Source: Lumnitzera littorea (lineage: Eukaryota > Streptophyta > Magnoliopsida > Myrtales > Combretaceae). Taken from it: a stretch of 64,000 nt of DNA. Under the pieces are notes generated by a model. It was not told where the DNA came from. It did not search any database and was given only the letters and a program-made list of their open reading frames with translations. The DNA lies in NCBI GenBank assembly GCA_024138015.1, contig JAMXBB010000006.1, forward strand, positions 71,577,752-71,641,751, written 5' to 3'. How positions within the stretch are numbered: position 1 is the first letter of the stretch; every line of letters begins with the position of its first letter. Below are positions 22,950 through 34,606 of the stretch, one piece after another. The position numbers and the translations under genes are program-made.

Positions 22950-24420
22950 GCACAAGAGGTCAAGGCCGAGGACTATGTACTCCTCTTGGTCAGGAGACTC
23001 TTAGAGGTTAAAGAGACCGAGAACTTACCTACCGAAGTGCAACAGCTGTTTTAAGAATTTGCTGACCTCTTCCCTATCAAGATGCTGAAAGGATTACCTC
23101 CCTTGAAGGAATTGAGTATTGCATCGATCTTCAATCTAAAGTAGCCTTACCTAATTGTCTAACCTATAGACTAAATCCTGAACTGGTAGCTGAGCTGAAA
23201 AAGCAAGTTGATGAGTTCATAGATCGTAGATATGTCCATGAGAGCATGAGCCCATGTGCCATCCCAACCATGCTAGTATCAAAGAAAGATGGATCATGGA
23301 GGATATACATTGATAGCTATGCCATCAATAAGATTACTGTTAAGTACCGATACCTAATCTCACGGTTGGATGACATGCTTGATGAGTTGCATGGTGCATG
23401 CATCTTTTCGAAGACAGATTTAAAGAGTAGCTATCATCAAATACGAATGAGACCAAGAGATGAATGAAAAATAGCCTTTAAGACTCGAGATAGTGCATTT
23501 AAGTAGATGGTCATGCCGTTTGGTTTAACTAATGCGCTAAGTACATTCAGGAGGCTCATGAATCATGTGCTCAGAATATTGATAGGCAAATGTATTGTGG
23601 TTTATTTTGACAATATTCTGGTCTATAGTGCTGACCTTCTCATTCATGTTGAATATTTGAGATTGGTATTTAACATACTCCATGCAGAGAAATTATTTGG
23701 CAACTTAAAGAAATGCATGTTTTGTCAAAACAACGTTATATTCCTCGAATATGTCGTTTCAGGGAGTAGAGTTTGAGTTGATGAGGAAAAGGTCAGAGCT
23801 ATTAATGAGTAGCCTACGCCGACTAGTACAGCCAAGGTTAGGAGCTTCTATGGCCTAGCTTTGTTCTACCAAAGATTTATCTAGAACTTCAACTCTGTAA
23901 CTGCGCTGTTGACTGAATTGGCTGAGAAGAATGTTGAGTTTAAATGGACAGAAAAGGCTTAGAGGAGTTTTGAAGATGTAAAGTGTAAGTTGACATCTGC
24001 TCTAATACTCACCCTACTAGATTTCAAGAGGGTTTTTGAGGTTGAATGTGATGTGTTTAACATCGGCATTAGTACTGTCCTTATGTAGGAGCGCCGACCC
24101 ATTGCCTACCTTAGTGAAAAACTCCGAAGTGCTGCCTTGAATTACTTGACCTATGATAAGAAGTTCTATGCTCTTGTCCGTACACTTCAAAACTAGCAAC
24201 ATTATCTGTTGCCAAGAGAATTCATTATCTATTTGGATCATGAATCTCTCAAGCATCTTCGTGAGTAGCAGACGCTTTCTCGGCGTCACGTCAAGTGGGT
24301 CGAGTTTTTGGAGACCTTTTGCTATGTCATCAGGTATAGGAAAGGAAGCACCAATATAGTAGCTGATGCACTTTCTCGCTGTCATGTCCTCATTACGACA
24401 TTGCAAGCTAAAGTGCTTAG
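22950..24420 (+). pseudogene. RT and RNase H of element F
   Basis: Open stretches at 23246-23467 and 23507-23776 give PTMLVSKKDGSWR, KTDLKSSYHQIR, MVMPFGLTNALSTF and VVYFDNILVY. The last is the YxDD catalytic motif with the second Asp changed to Asn. RNase H follows: VLM*ERRPIAYLSEKL, LQN*QHYLLP and RKGSTNIVADALSR at 24341-24380. Stops lie at W or Q positions, TAG at 23504, 24086, 24194 and 24266 and TGA at 23465. Domain order and spacing are normal for Ty3/gypsy pol. Confidence 0.88.
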
Positions 24421-24559
24421 ATTTGGCACTTTACTTAATCGATATGAGCATGACTCGCATTTTAGGCCTTTATTAGTCAAGTGCAGTGATAGAGGAGCTA
24501 TAGATGGATTCTACTTAAGTGAGGGGTTCTTGATGAAGGGAAAGTAGATTTACGTGCCA

Positions 24560-25740
24560 AGTGGTTCTACAAGGGAAAGCTACTAGTTCAAGAAGCTCAC
24601 GTTGGGGGTCTAGTTGGCTATTTTGGGGAAAAGAGGATGATTAAGATATTGAAGGAGCACTTTTACTAGCCTAAGATGATGAGGGATGTGCATCGAATAC
24701 TTGAGAGGTGCAAGGTATGTAAGTATGCAAAAGGGAGGAAAGAACCCTATGGAGAATACACACCCCTACCAATTCTTGAGTATCCGTTGATCGATTTAAG
24801 CATGGATTTCATGCTCGATCTTCCCTACATGTCGAGAAGACACGATTCAATCATGGTAGTGGTCGATCAGTTTAGTAAGATAGGCCATTTTATCCCCTGC
24901 TATAGAACTAATGATGCCATATTCATTATTGACCTCTTTTTGCAAGAAATTGTGCTATTGCATGGAGTGTTAAGGAGTACTGTGTTTGACTGTGATTTCA
25001 AATTCACGAGCTTCTTTTGGAAGACCTTATAGAGGAACCTCGACACTAAGCTCCTATTCAGTACCTCTTGCCACCCCCAGACAGACAACCAAACTGAAGT
25101 AGTTAATAGAACCGTTGGTAATCTCTTACATGCCACCATTGGAAAGAACTCTCGTGACTGGGATTTATGCCTGCCCATCATTGAATTTGCCTACAATCGC
25201 TCTACTCATAGCTCCATTAGAACATCACCATTTGAGGTTGTTTATTGACTTAACCCGAACCTACCCTTGGACTTAGTTAATAATCTGACTACATAAGGGG
25301 AAAGTCAATCTAGCCTATAGCATGTCGAGAAATTTCACAGGTTGCATCAAAGAATTGTTGATCAATTGGCCAAAACTATGGCCTAACAGAAGGAATTGGG
25401 AAGCCACGGAAGGAAACGAATTGTTTATGCCCCTAAGGACCTTGTTTGGATCCATCTTAGCAAGAAACGCTTTCCTAGCAAGAAGATGAACAAATTATCT
25501 CCCAGAGCGGATGGCCCCTACAGGATCTTAAGGTGCATTAATCATAATGCCTATGAGATTGAGCTACTAGAAGGTCTTGGTGTATCTACCACATTTAACA
25601 TCACCAACTTAACTCTATACGTGCCCAATGATGATAAAGATCAAGATTTGGAGGCAAATCTTCTACAACCTTGAGGAACTGATGAACTATCGACCAACAG
25701 TCCCATTACTTGCGTACGGCTCCAAGGACTCTAATCCCTT
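24560..25740 (+). pseudogene. Integrase of element F
   Basis: The zinc-binding region reads CKVCKYAKGR near 24710. The core gives LSMDFMLDLPYMSRRHDSIM and VVVDQFSKIGHFIP (24799-24890), then VFDCDFKFTSFFWKTL and CHPQTDNQTEVVNRT (25067-25110). The central Asp appears as FDCD and the Glu is in QTE, so the DDE triad is largely traceable. The C-terminal segment (25396-25674) is open and ends FNITNLTLYVPND...DLEANLLQP. TAG stops at 24667 (Trp expected) and 25030 interrupt the core. Confidence 0.87.
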
Positions 25741-26640
25741 ACCTGACGAATTCTCTCTTGTCAACCTACTAATGATGAGAAAGTTTAAGCCGAAAGAATG
25801 TGGCTAAACTCCTTGAGCTCCCCTAATTAGCATATATGGATCTGTACACTCGGTAGTGATGATGTTGACCATTCCCTTACTAAGTACCCTATGCTGAGTA
25901 AGCCAACCCACCACTGTTGAGAAGTTCCTATTGAGTGATGAGAGACTCACTTAAATGGCCAAATAGTTTTCTCTCGGCATGCAATTAGCCCTCTCATCCC
26001 AACCCCTTTATTACCGTAACATTTTGACCCCTCTTGCCTACTGTGCTCAGAGAATATTCGTATAGGACCAATGTTACACTACCACCTGTCTACCTTGTCT
26101 AACATTATACTACTTTTCCTTTTTTGGTCTTTTGTCCTTTTTACCCTTTTTGATATGTATTAAGAATCTCCTTTTTATATATACTTTCTTGTAATTTCAT
26201 TATTAGTATTGCTGCCCTAGGGACTTATTATAAATAGTCCTTTTCTTTGTAAGTCGTAGATAACTTATATTTTTAATACTGAATATTCTGTTCTTGTAGG
26301 ATAACCCTCTCCAAGTTTATATTTCACACACTCTTATCTAATCTTGCTGAGCAGCTCGAGATTAGTGGCGGGTAAACCTTGACATCAACTTATGTGTCAT
26401 ATCAAGTGTGGTGTCAAGTCGTGTTATAGTTGTTAGCGAGTTACATCCTCTGAGCAGATTTGCGTCAACTACTCTTATTGGGTTGTGGACCATTTTCCTA
26501 TAATTGTCTTCGATATCTCGAAGTTCTCATTTCAGTTTAAATTCGCCTTGGTAAGTTTTAGTGATAATTGAGCTCCTAGGTATACTAGTTACTCAGTTTC
26601 TAAGGTACTAGGGAAGAACCACACTAATATTATATGGTAC
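25741..26640 (+). repeat. 3' LTR-like tail of element F
   Basis: The region has no coding signal and contains a TATAAATA box at 26229-26236 followed by TCTTTGTAAG and then a C/T-rich segment, as expected for an LTR U3-R-U5. A second copy is absent from the window, so its ends cannot be fixed and the LTR call rests on position after pol. Confidence 0.5.
26229..26236 (+). promoter_or_regulatory. TATA box in the F LTR-like tail
   Basis: TATAAATA lies about 490 bases after the pol end, inside the presumed 3' LTR. It is inferred to be the core promoter of that LTR. Confidence 0.5.
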
Positions 26641-26753
26641 TTTATATATACAGCTACATACATACATATATATATTGCTTTATCAAAGTCATGAGTTACT
26701 CTAGGCATTAGGTTCTAAGTTTAGAGTTAGATGTTATCGTTTACGTATAAGAT

Positions 26754-26827
26754 ATTAAGAGGGGAGTGAATTAATATCTTTCACAAAAATGAAACTTTTT
26801 CAATTTTTAAACAACTCCCCTCTTAAT
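26754..26827. repeat. Perfect 13-bp inverted repeat (stem-loop)
   Basis: ATTAAGAGGGGAG (26754-26766) is followed after 48 bases by its exact reverse complement CTCCCCTCTTAAT (26815-26827). No TSD or gene is attached to it. Confidence 0.9.
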
Positions 26828-29655
26828 AGCTTAAATAATGTGACAAGTAGTAGAAAATTGATTGTTTAACTTTAGGTACAACATAAGTAATAAAAATTAG
26901 AAACTAAACAGAGTAGAGAGAAAGAAGATGAGGTGATCATAGAAGTTTAGCCTTTTAGTTATTGCTTTCTTCCAGCTCCACTATTGGTGACTTGGTCCTC
27001 TTCACTGGTGTTGTTTCACTAATCTAATCTTTTCACTAAACAAAAATCAATCAGAGGTTATAAGGATATCTAATTGCTTCTCTATCTTATGTCACTAGCT
27101 CTCCTTAGGGTAAAGACAAGACTCAGAAAGCTCCTTAGCCTCACACTCACTCAATTACACTATCAATAATGTTTACAAAGAAAATGAGACAATACAATCA
27201 AATAACACTTTACAACATTTGTACAAATGCAATAACAATGAAATAATAAAACTATTTTCACTTAGTTTCTAACACAATTTCTAATAGTCTGTATAGAGAG
27301 AATTTTTGAAAATTGGATTTGAACTCAATATATACCCCTGTTTTATCAATAGCTCAACTTATATTCTATTGATCTTAAGTGTAACAGTAAAAATTATGGC
27401 TAGTTGAAAAAGATATGGAGACATCTTCTTTTATTGTTATCTTGACTAAACCTCTTTGTAACCAATAGAGAAAATCTCTCATGTAGTTATCCTTGAAATT
27501 TAAATTTGAATTTCACTTATGATGTTAATTTAAATGCTACTACAGTGATAAACTTCACCAAGTTTGGAAAATATATATCTCCTTGTATATCCTAAAAAAC
27601 TTGTCCAAAAATATCTGTTGTATTTTTTACTTAATAAGCTCCACCAAAAAGCTTGAAAATATACTCAAAACTTATCCTTTCCACATATAAATTTATCCCA
27701 CTAATTTTGAAATTAAATTTTCTCATAAATCTCCACCATATATTCATAATTTAAATTCTAAGAATATTTCTTCAAAAAATCTGCATGTTTTTTTTTTTTT
27801 AATATCCCTTAGCTTCATCACTTCTTATTTGAATTTTGAAATAAAACTCTCATAAAAAATCTGTTAAAGTTATTCACAATATTCAATCTTATCTACATCA
27901 AAATGTCTTGAAGTTCTTAAATTATTATCGACACAATAAGTTGCAAAAATCTATACGAAATTTTTAAATTTTCAAGCATAATTTTATCCAATAAATCCTC
28001 ATAAAAGATTTAAATTTTATTTAAACTTGATATACAATACTAATGCAGCAAATCCTTTTATAGTTAATGTTCTTAATGTATTCAAAACTTAACTAACCTT
28101 GCTAAGAATGTTAGAATACTTTCTTTCCAAAATACATTAATCAAACCTTAATTAAACATTCCACAAATTTGATTCTTGAGTGTACTTAAATTAATCTAAC
28201 TTAAAATCCCCATGGATTAAACCTAACTTTAATGGAACGAAATTAAGCACATTATCCAAATATGCCTAATAAAGTGGAGCTAGGCCTTTTATATATTTTT
28301 TCAACTTTACTTGTATAGATTATTCGGAAAATAGCTTAGATAGCAGTTGATCTCGATTTTGTACACAATCCGTATTGTTTTGTTATTGATCTACTTTCTA
28401 ATACGCATTTTGACATGTATTTTGACATATATTCTGATTAGCATAATTTCAAATTTAATTTTCTTCCTTAAATTGATTTTATTTTAAAATTGACCTACAC
28501 ACTTGTTAAACACATTTTAACCTTTTTTCATTGTGATTTATTTTAGAATTAATCAATGTTATATCATGATATATCTATACGCTTCATAAACATATTAATG
28601 ACAACTTATCACATGTTTTGTTATCATTAAAACTAAATTAAGAGACTTAACAGATATATATGATTGCAATATGTGTTGTATGCAAGCCTAAAATAAAAGA
28701 TAATTTAGTATTTGCTACATATTAGTTGCTAGTTTCGTGTGAGTGATATAATCATTATTGTTTACTCGTGTACATTTTTGTATTTTATACTAAGCTTTGA
28801 CTAATCCGTTATATCTTTTAGGTGCTAGTACTCGAGTAGAAATTATAAAGTTTAATGGGTTTGGATTCAATCGTTGAGTTTTTTAAGATGGGAGTAGCGA
28901 TTGGAAATTTCATTATGAGAAAAATTTTTGAGTTAGATAACTAGGATTTTATTTTACACATAGTAAATTCTTATTTAGTATTTTATGAAATTTACCTAGT
29001 AGTTACTTTGATTTATTTTAAGATTAAATTTTATTAAGATTATTTGAAGATTATAATAGATATTTTGGGGATTTTAGTAGATATTTACACTTAATGTGAT
29101 AATTGCTATTTACGTCTGATGTATTAGTAGATGTTAAAGATATGTAACAAACTATAGGACACCTAATTCAAAGTCTTACAAATATGTATATTATAGAATT
29201 AACATGCTTTCTCCTTATTTATGATTTTGGGCACAAAATGCTTCAACATGATCATAAAACATACGTATCGTTTTAACGAAAAGATATATATGTTGCTGGA
29301 AAAAAAATATATTGAAAATGTATAATCAGTACACTATAAGTTACGTGCTTTCTTATTGAAAATTACATGCTTCCTTATTTTGTACATCCAACCGAGTGCG
29401 AAAAAGCCAACAGACAGTAAATCAATTGTTGCAATTAGATATTTGCTTCAATATTTGGGATAACTACATTTTGGACATGGCCATATTTTGTTTCAAGTGT
29501 GAGTAGGGTATAAGGTTTCAAATAATGAAAATCTCGATGATAAACTATATAAAGTGCATATAAAAATTTCTATTAACTTCTTATTAAAAAAGGATTAGCT
29601 CTATTATAATTATATATATATTGTAATGTTTTCTTTCGATTTTTTAACCCCAAAG
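26828..29655. other. AT-rich unassigned region
   Basis: About 2.8 kb with no readable protein on either strand beyond chance frames. Runs of T (27787-27800) and many ATAAAAT words occur. A short GASTRVEIIKFNGF-like frame at about 28822-28865 vaguely recalls the start of a Ty1/copia Gag but is followed by stops and has no companions. It looks like old decayed repeat DNA. Confidence 0.5.
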
Positions 29656-29673
29656 AAAAAAAAAAAAAAAAAA
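29656..29673. repeat. Poly(A) run of 18
   Basis: An uninterrupted A-run preceded by ACCCCAAAG and followed by CGTTTTCTCTGG. It marks the left edge of a less AT-rich island. It could be the tail of a retroposon on the plus strand, but no LINE or SINE body was recognised upstream. Confidence 0.9.
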
Positions 29674-29987
29674 CGTTTTCTCTGGATTTGAATTTAACGC
29701 CGATGCACATCATTGCGGCGTTTATCTTACTAACTGTAGGCGTTTTTTCATGGGCTGAAGATTATGGCGATCCGTCATCCTTAGAAACTGTGAATGCAAG
29801 TGGGCCACATGCAGCTAGCGGATTATGGTGGGCTTGCTTGTGAAAGTTGGACGCTTGCTTGCGTCGGGACTCTAGGCTCTAACTGCCAACATCGAGCTCC
29901 CGATAATGCCTGTATTAAGGGTCTCAGATTGTTTCATCTATCATTTTACCACCAAGATTTCTATTCTACAAATCTTTCAAAGGTAAG
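29674..29987. other. Less AT-rich island of unknown origin
   Basis: This 310-base island keeps CpG and CAG/CTG words that are scarce elsewhere. It contains a hairpin AACGCCG (29696-29702) and CGGCGTT (29716-29722). A 66-codon frame (29794-29994) has no recognisable motif. The island ends TTTCAAAG followed by GTAAG, which would fit a splice donor, but nothing proves an exon. It may be a remnant of a host gene or of a DNA transposon end. Confidence 0.4.
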
Positions 29988-30081
29988 ATGTTGAATTAGC
30001 AGGAGCTTGAATGTCCCCATGCAACATAGGGTAAATGTTGAATTAACAGGTGCATGAATGTCCCCATGCAACATAGGGTAA
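29988..30081. repeat. 47-bp tandem duplication
   Basis: Two head-to-tail copies (29988-30034 and 30035-30081) each start ATGTTGAATTA and end CATGCAACATAGGGTAA. They differ at three positions. The duplication follows the island described above. Confidence 0.95.
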
Positions 30082-30390
30082 TATTAATGATGTTTTATGA
30101 ACATTTATTAAGTTTATAATCGTTGTTGAAACATATAAAGTCTTTCTTATATCTTTAACAAATGCTTAGTATCTATTGAATAAGACTGTAGTAATAATAA
30201 TAATAACAATTCTTGATATCGTATATAATATATGGGACAATGATGATATTTAAAAAGATAATTATATTAAGTGTTTTGAGATTTTTGTCACGTGTTTTTT
30301 TTTCAAAGAATAAAAAGTTATCAAGCTTATAAGGGTGTTAGTTTCATTTTAGAGTCCCCCAGAGGATGGCTAAAGCATTCTTTTACAAAA

Positions 30391-30447
30391 CATATATATA
30401 CATACACATATATATAACACAAATATATATATATATATATATATATA
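30391..30447. repeat. TA/CATA microsatellite
   Basis: Low-complexity CATATATATA stretches lead into an uninterrupted AT run (30423-30447). Confidence 0.95.
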
Positions 30448-31373
30448 GTGATCTTGATATACTAAGTAGTCTTGGTCACTTTCTTTAGGAATATAAGGAA
30501 ACACATTTCATTGCATGTACCTAGCCTGCTATATGTATAACTGGGTTCTAAAATTGCATGTTTCTAAATTAAGTTTGGTTAAACAGAGATTATGATGCAC
30601 TCATCAATAAAATTGTATGCTAAATATAATTGTAGTGGTAAAATGAATATAGATCGAGACTATATTAAAATTATTATCTAAATTTTTTGTGTTTCTTTAG
30701 TCTATACCTAAATATTAAATTACTAAATGACATATTTAGTTGTGATTTTACGTATTAAATTTACTATTTTACCTCTAATTTCTATTTTTTACCATCAAAT
30801 GCTTGCCTTGTTATTTATGGAATATATTAAATTTAAAGAGTAAAAGTTCCATTAGGAAGGAACTTTAGCAAATTTAAACTTCTGGAGTGAAATTTGACCA
30901 GTGAACGTTCAAATTCAATTAGCTATAACAAATTTAGTAATTTTAAATTTTAGGTGTAAAAGATCATGTAAAGTTTTGATAGTGATTTTGTCACAATCAC
31001 ATATACATGAAAATGGACTTTACTTGGTATATGATTATAAAATATCTATTTATATCAAATATAAATGGATATAGTTAGATTATAAAATATATATTTATGA
31101 AAATTTCTAGAACTTGTAAAATGAAATCTACATATCGAATTACAATGTCAAAACATCGTATTACTTACAAATATTCTCCAATGCACTATTTAGATGGATT
31201 TTTTCATTTGAATAATTAATATTGCTCGTGAAATGTATAATTAATGTTATAATAATTTCTATTCGATTATTAGAAACAGCTTAAAAGTAGATTACACTAT
31301 GTTAGTATGGGCATGATATTGTTCGATCTGGATTGTCCATCCAACCATATGAAATTGCAAAGTACGGCTGAGG

Positions 31374-31393
31374 CTTCTTCTTCTTCTTCTTCT
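31374..31393. repeat. CTT microsatellite
   Basis: Twenty bases of perfect CTT repeat within otherwise mixed sequence. Confidence 0.95.
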
Positions 31394-31532
31394 ATTAAAT
31401 GATCATTCAGTTTGATGGATTTTTCAAATCATAAAAGCCGTTTGATTGTAGTTATGATTTCAACCAAAATTAAATTACGAAATATATAATTCAAGTGAAA
31501 TTACTTGATAGAAAAATGTCATACCCATTAAA

Positions 31533-31556
31533 ATATATATATATATATATATATAT
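31533..31556. repeat. AT microsatellite
   Basis: Twelve perfect AT units. Confidence 0.95.
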
Positions 31557-32100
31557 TATAATACGCTACCTTTAAAGTCATGATAAGGGAGAAGAAAATA
31601 TTCCAAAATTTTGAAAATTGATTGGAATCAAAATAGAAAATACAAATCAACCAAAATACATACAAAAAGTAAACTTTCATTAGGTATAATACGAATCAAC
31701 GAAAATACATACAATTAGTAAACCTTTATTAGGTATTTACATCTCTCATTTTAAGAAAGGAGATTTTTCTTTTTTTCTTTTTTTTTTCGGCTAACTATGT
31801 TACAATTCAAAAAGAGAGAGAATTCGAATCCTAATGAGCAATCAGTGGTGATACCACTAAAATACAATGACCTTAGCTATAAAAGAGAATTTACTAACTA
31901 TATTTGATCACCTTATTTACAATTTGTAAGAGGGGGGATTCAAATCCTAATTCATTCCAATGGAAGACCGGTGGTGATATCGCTAAAGTACAATGACTTT
32001 GACAAGAAAAGAAAGTTTACCTGCTATATTTGATCACCTTATTTATATAATATAATAAAGGCTATGTACCTATTTTCTTAGTATCTAAAGTAATTAAAAT

Positions 32101-32602
32101 TATTGATAGGATATTTTGAACATAAGCTTCTAAGCTTAGGTTTGTCAAATCAATTTTGTGACTTGCTTAGAATGCGGGCTTTCAAGCCTAAGTCACCTAG
32201 TTCAACTCTAGATCACCCAACTCAACTTAAGGTCATCCAGCTTAGCCTTAGGTTGTCTTGTATTTATACAAGTTTGCTGAGATGAGTTGACGATTCAAAT
32301 GAAGATAGATAGGAAAAGCATGATAGATAAGGTAAATCAATCCCTAACATTCTCTTCATAAAATCTAGAGTTAAGAAAGAGATCTCAACATTATTTACCT
32401 TCCCTATCTAGTTCATCCATCTCTCTATAAATAATGTATAAAACCTTCTTAGTAAATGAATGAAACAGTCTCATTCTAAACACTCATACACTTTCTCTCA
32501 CGATACACATAATCTTTCCATCATCTTTTTAAATTAGGTATTAAAGTGATTACGCTGAAACCAATTCTAACACCCCTAAAGATTAAGAATAATACATCAA
32601 TA
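32101..32602 (+). repeat. Solo LTR N (Tat-like)
   Basis: It starts TATTGATAGGATATTTTG and ends ACATCAATA, flanked by AAAAT (32096-32100) and AGAAT (32603-32607), a target duplication with one transition. Start and end resemble the LTR of element L. It carries a TATAAATA box at 32426. No internal region or second LTR is attached, so it is a 502-bp solo LTR. Confidence 0.78.
32426..32433 (+). promoter_or_regulatory. TATA box of solo LTR N
   Basis: TATAAATA lies about 325 bases into the LTR, followed by a C/T-rich segment with TCTCATTC and CACTTTCTCTC, as at the U3-R border of other LTRs here. Confidence 0.65.
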
Positions 32603-32607
32603 AGAAT

Positions 32608-33259
32608 TTATTAGACAACTTAATTACTCATAATATAGTTCTAATAGAAAAACATATTTTTTTTATTTCTTCATCACCTTCAAGTCAAATATGGATTACT
32701 TATATGTATTGTTTATCTCATTATAAATTCTTACATAAAATGAAATTACAACTATTTTTGTAACTTACCATGTTGCTTCAATTGTTGTTTTTGAAAAACT
32801 ATGTGTTGCAAGATATGGAGGTGAATATATACACTTTTGGCTCCAATAATATCAATAAGGATAATGTTTTAATATGATACTCCATATGTAGTTTTTTCTT
32901 TTGTAGAAAAAGTAAAAGGGTTTCTTTATTTTTTAAATCAGCTTAATTTGGTTTTATGATTTATTGAACGGAGACAACCATAAATTATTATTTGACTCAA
33001 TCTTATACTTTTTTGAAGCGAATTAGTAAAAATAAAAAAATAAAAAGGATTCAGCTTGATTTATGGTTTTATTCTTTTGTGGAAAAAAAGGAAAAAAATG
33101 CAAATAATTTACTCAAAATTTGATCTGGGTATAAATATAATTTTAAAATTCCTTAAATTTTGATGAATTATGTTTAGATGAATATTTCTAAGGTTTAAAA
33201 TTTTATTAATATATATATACTAAAATCAATGTTTAGCAGTATTTGCAATAAAAATAAAA
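32608..33259. other. AT-rich unassigned region
   Basis: No gene or recognisable repeat. A-rich and T-rich words such as AAAATAAAAAAATAAAAAGG dominate. Confidence 0.6.
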
Positions 33260-33660
33260 TAGAATAAAAAACTCAGTAGCCGGTTCATATATCGAGCCGT
33301 CGGATGAAATGTTGCCTAATGGCAGATGGAGACAGGGAATCGACTAGAAAAGAGAGGGAGTCTCCAGCATTAATTTGCATCCAAGTGGGTCCCGCATAAT
33401 TAGTTTTAGGATTTCAATGGGAGAAAATGGAAAGTGCTGCACGTGGTCGATGTGGATGTAATGATGGTTCTGTCTTATCCAACGTGGCACGATTTGGTCT
33501 CGGTGTTGGGAAGCATCTCCACCGTCCATTGCGATCCAATATCATCGCTTTTTCCCTCGGGTCAGCTGTAAGAGAAACATGTGTTTCTTTTTCTGTCTAA
33601 GAAATGATGTTTCCGGACTCCATCCGCCAATGGTATTACTTCATCGGATGATAAGGGATC
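33260..33660. promoter_or_regulatory. Promoter-like island without an attached gene
   Basis: A 400-base less AT-rich island contains GTGGGTCCC (33385-33393), which fits class I TCP factor sites, GCACGTGG with a CACGTG G-box (33439-33446), and ACGTGGC (33482-33488), the core of ABA-responsive elements. These are well-known plant promoter words. A 61-codon minus-strand frame (33344-33529) has no known motif. No coding sequence follows on either side within view, so this may be the promoter of a lost gene, a fragment captured by an element, or chance. Confidence 0.35.
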
Positions 33661-34262
33661 TAATTAGGTGCATTGTAAGAAAGTTTACGATCTGTCGCTC
33701 CCATCAAAATTTTATAAGATATTTTTCGATAATATTTTTGGATAGTTTTTAAGAGATGTTTAAAAACCTTATAACACTTTGGGCTTTTGAAAATACTCGT
33801 TGAGAAATGCATTACTAAGTAAAAAATAATTTAAATAATATATATTATAGGAAATAAAAACTAATGATCAGAAAAAACTAAATAAATAAATTTAATTTGT
33901 GTAAGTTTTAGTTTAACATTCTATTGATGATTTGTAGTACTACTTTGCATCTATAGATTTTTTATACTTTATTTTTCTTAACCTTTAAATTCCATTCCTA
34001 TTTAATTTATGTAATTAAATTTACATAACCTACCATTAACAAGAAAAAAAAAAAAAAAGAAAAGAAAAGAGGAAAACAGTGTTTAGGTTCAGGAATTGGA
34101 TTTCCTACTAAACTTATTGAATAGGTTTCAACTAACATCGTCAAAATCTTATAAGGTTTTGGACAGGTTTTAGAATACCTTATAGGTAATAAGATGAATG
34201 CTAGGATAGTTGAACACATCCTAAACTTGCTCTGGTTATATTCATATGGATGATATCTCATT
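33661..34262. other. Unassigned region
   Basis: AT-rich, with an A-rich run at 34042-34058. No protein or repeat was recognised. Confidence 0.6.
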
Positions 34263-34285
34263 TTATATGATGAGAAAAATGTTTA

Positions 34286-34540
34286 ACACTTTGTTTGGAA
34301 GGAGGAAAGAAGCAAATAAGAAAAAATATAAAAGGAAATAATATAAGAGAAAAGAATATTGAAGAAAAAAAAAATGTGAGAGTATTTGATTCTTTTTCTT
34401 GTGTTTGAATAATAACACTATGTTTGGGATGGAGGAAAGAATTAGAAGTGGAGGAGAGAAGTGGATGGAAAGTATAATTTTCAAGGCACTTTCCATTGTT
34501 TGGGGGACGAAGGAAAGGATTTTGGATGGAAAGTGTTTTA
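34286..34540. repeat. Purine-rich minor repeat
   Basis: Three diverged copies of a motif like CACTATGTTTGGGATGGAGG occur at about 34289, 34414 and 34488, together with a 10-bp inverted pair CACTTTCCAT (34487-34496) and ATGGAAAGTG (34526-34535). The 23 bases at 34446-34468 recur exactly at 35826-35848 inside solo LTR C. It might be a miniature DNA transposon, but no TSD was found. Confidence 0.5.
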
Positions 34541-34606
34541 TACCTAATTTTCGTTTAGCTTGAGGCCTTGCTTACAAGTTGGCTACTATGAGTCCATCAA
34601 CGAATG

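Larger units (their letters stand above)
22100..26640 (+). mobile_element. Element F: chromovirus-like Ty3/gypsy, 5'-truncated
   Basis: F begins inside gag and proceeds through zinc knuckle, protease, RT, RNase H and integrase, then an LTR-like tail with a TATA box. A 5' LTR and PBS are missing. RT and integrase motifs resemble those of G more than those of the Athila or Tat elements here. No chromodomain is visible; the pol end reads DLEANLLQP and is followed by an NSPIT-type tail also found in plant gypsy polyproteins. Most in-frame stops are TAG. Confidence 0.82.
30082..32095. other. AT-rich intergenic region with microsatellites
   Basis: No gene was recognised on either strand. It holds AT and CTT microsatellites (listed separately) and two copies of a phrase like TTTACTAACTATATTTGATCACCTTATTTA (about 31891 and 32017, the second diverged), flanked by GGTGATAccacTAAA-type sequence, a diverged direct repeat of about 125 bp (31800-32050). 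Confidence 0.6.

Noticed and set aside
24017..24406. 129-codon minus-strand open frame
   Set aside because: It lies antisense to the RNase H of element F, which reads as known protein on the plus strand. It has no motif of its own.
24900..25181. 93-codon minus-strand open frame
   Set aside because: Antisense shadow of the F integrase core, which is clearly recognisable on the plus strand.
28822..28920. Short frame resembling the start of a Ty1/copia Gag
   Set aside because: Only about 14 residues fit, stops follow at once, and there is no PBS, LTR or pol nearby.
29794..29994. Possible small gene of 66 codons
   Set aside because: No recognisable domain, and the frame runs into the tandem duplication. 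Kept only as part of the unassigned island.
34286..34540. Miniature inverted-repeat transposon
   Set aside because: The motif repeats and a 10-bp inverted pair are visible, but no terminal arrangement or TSD was found.
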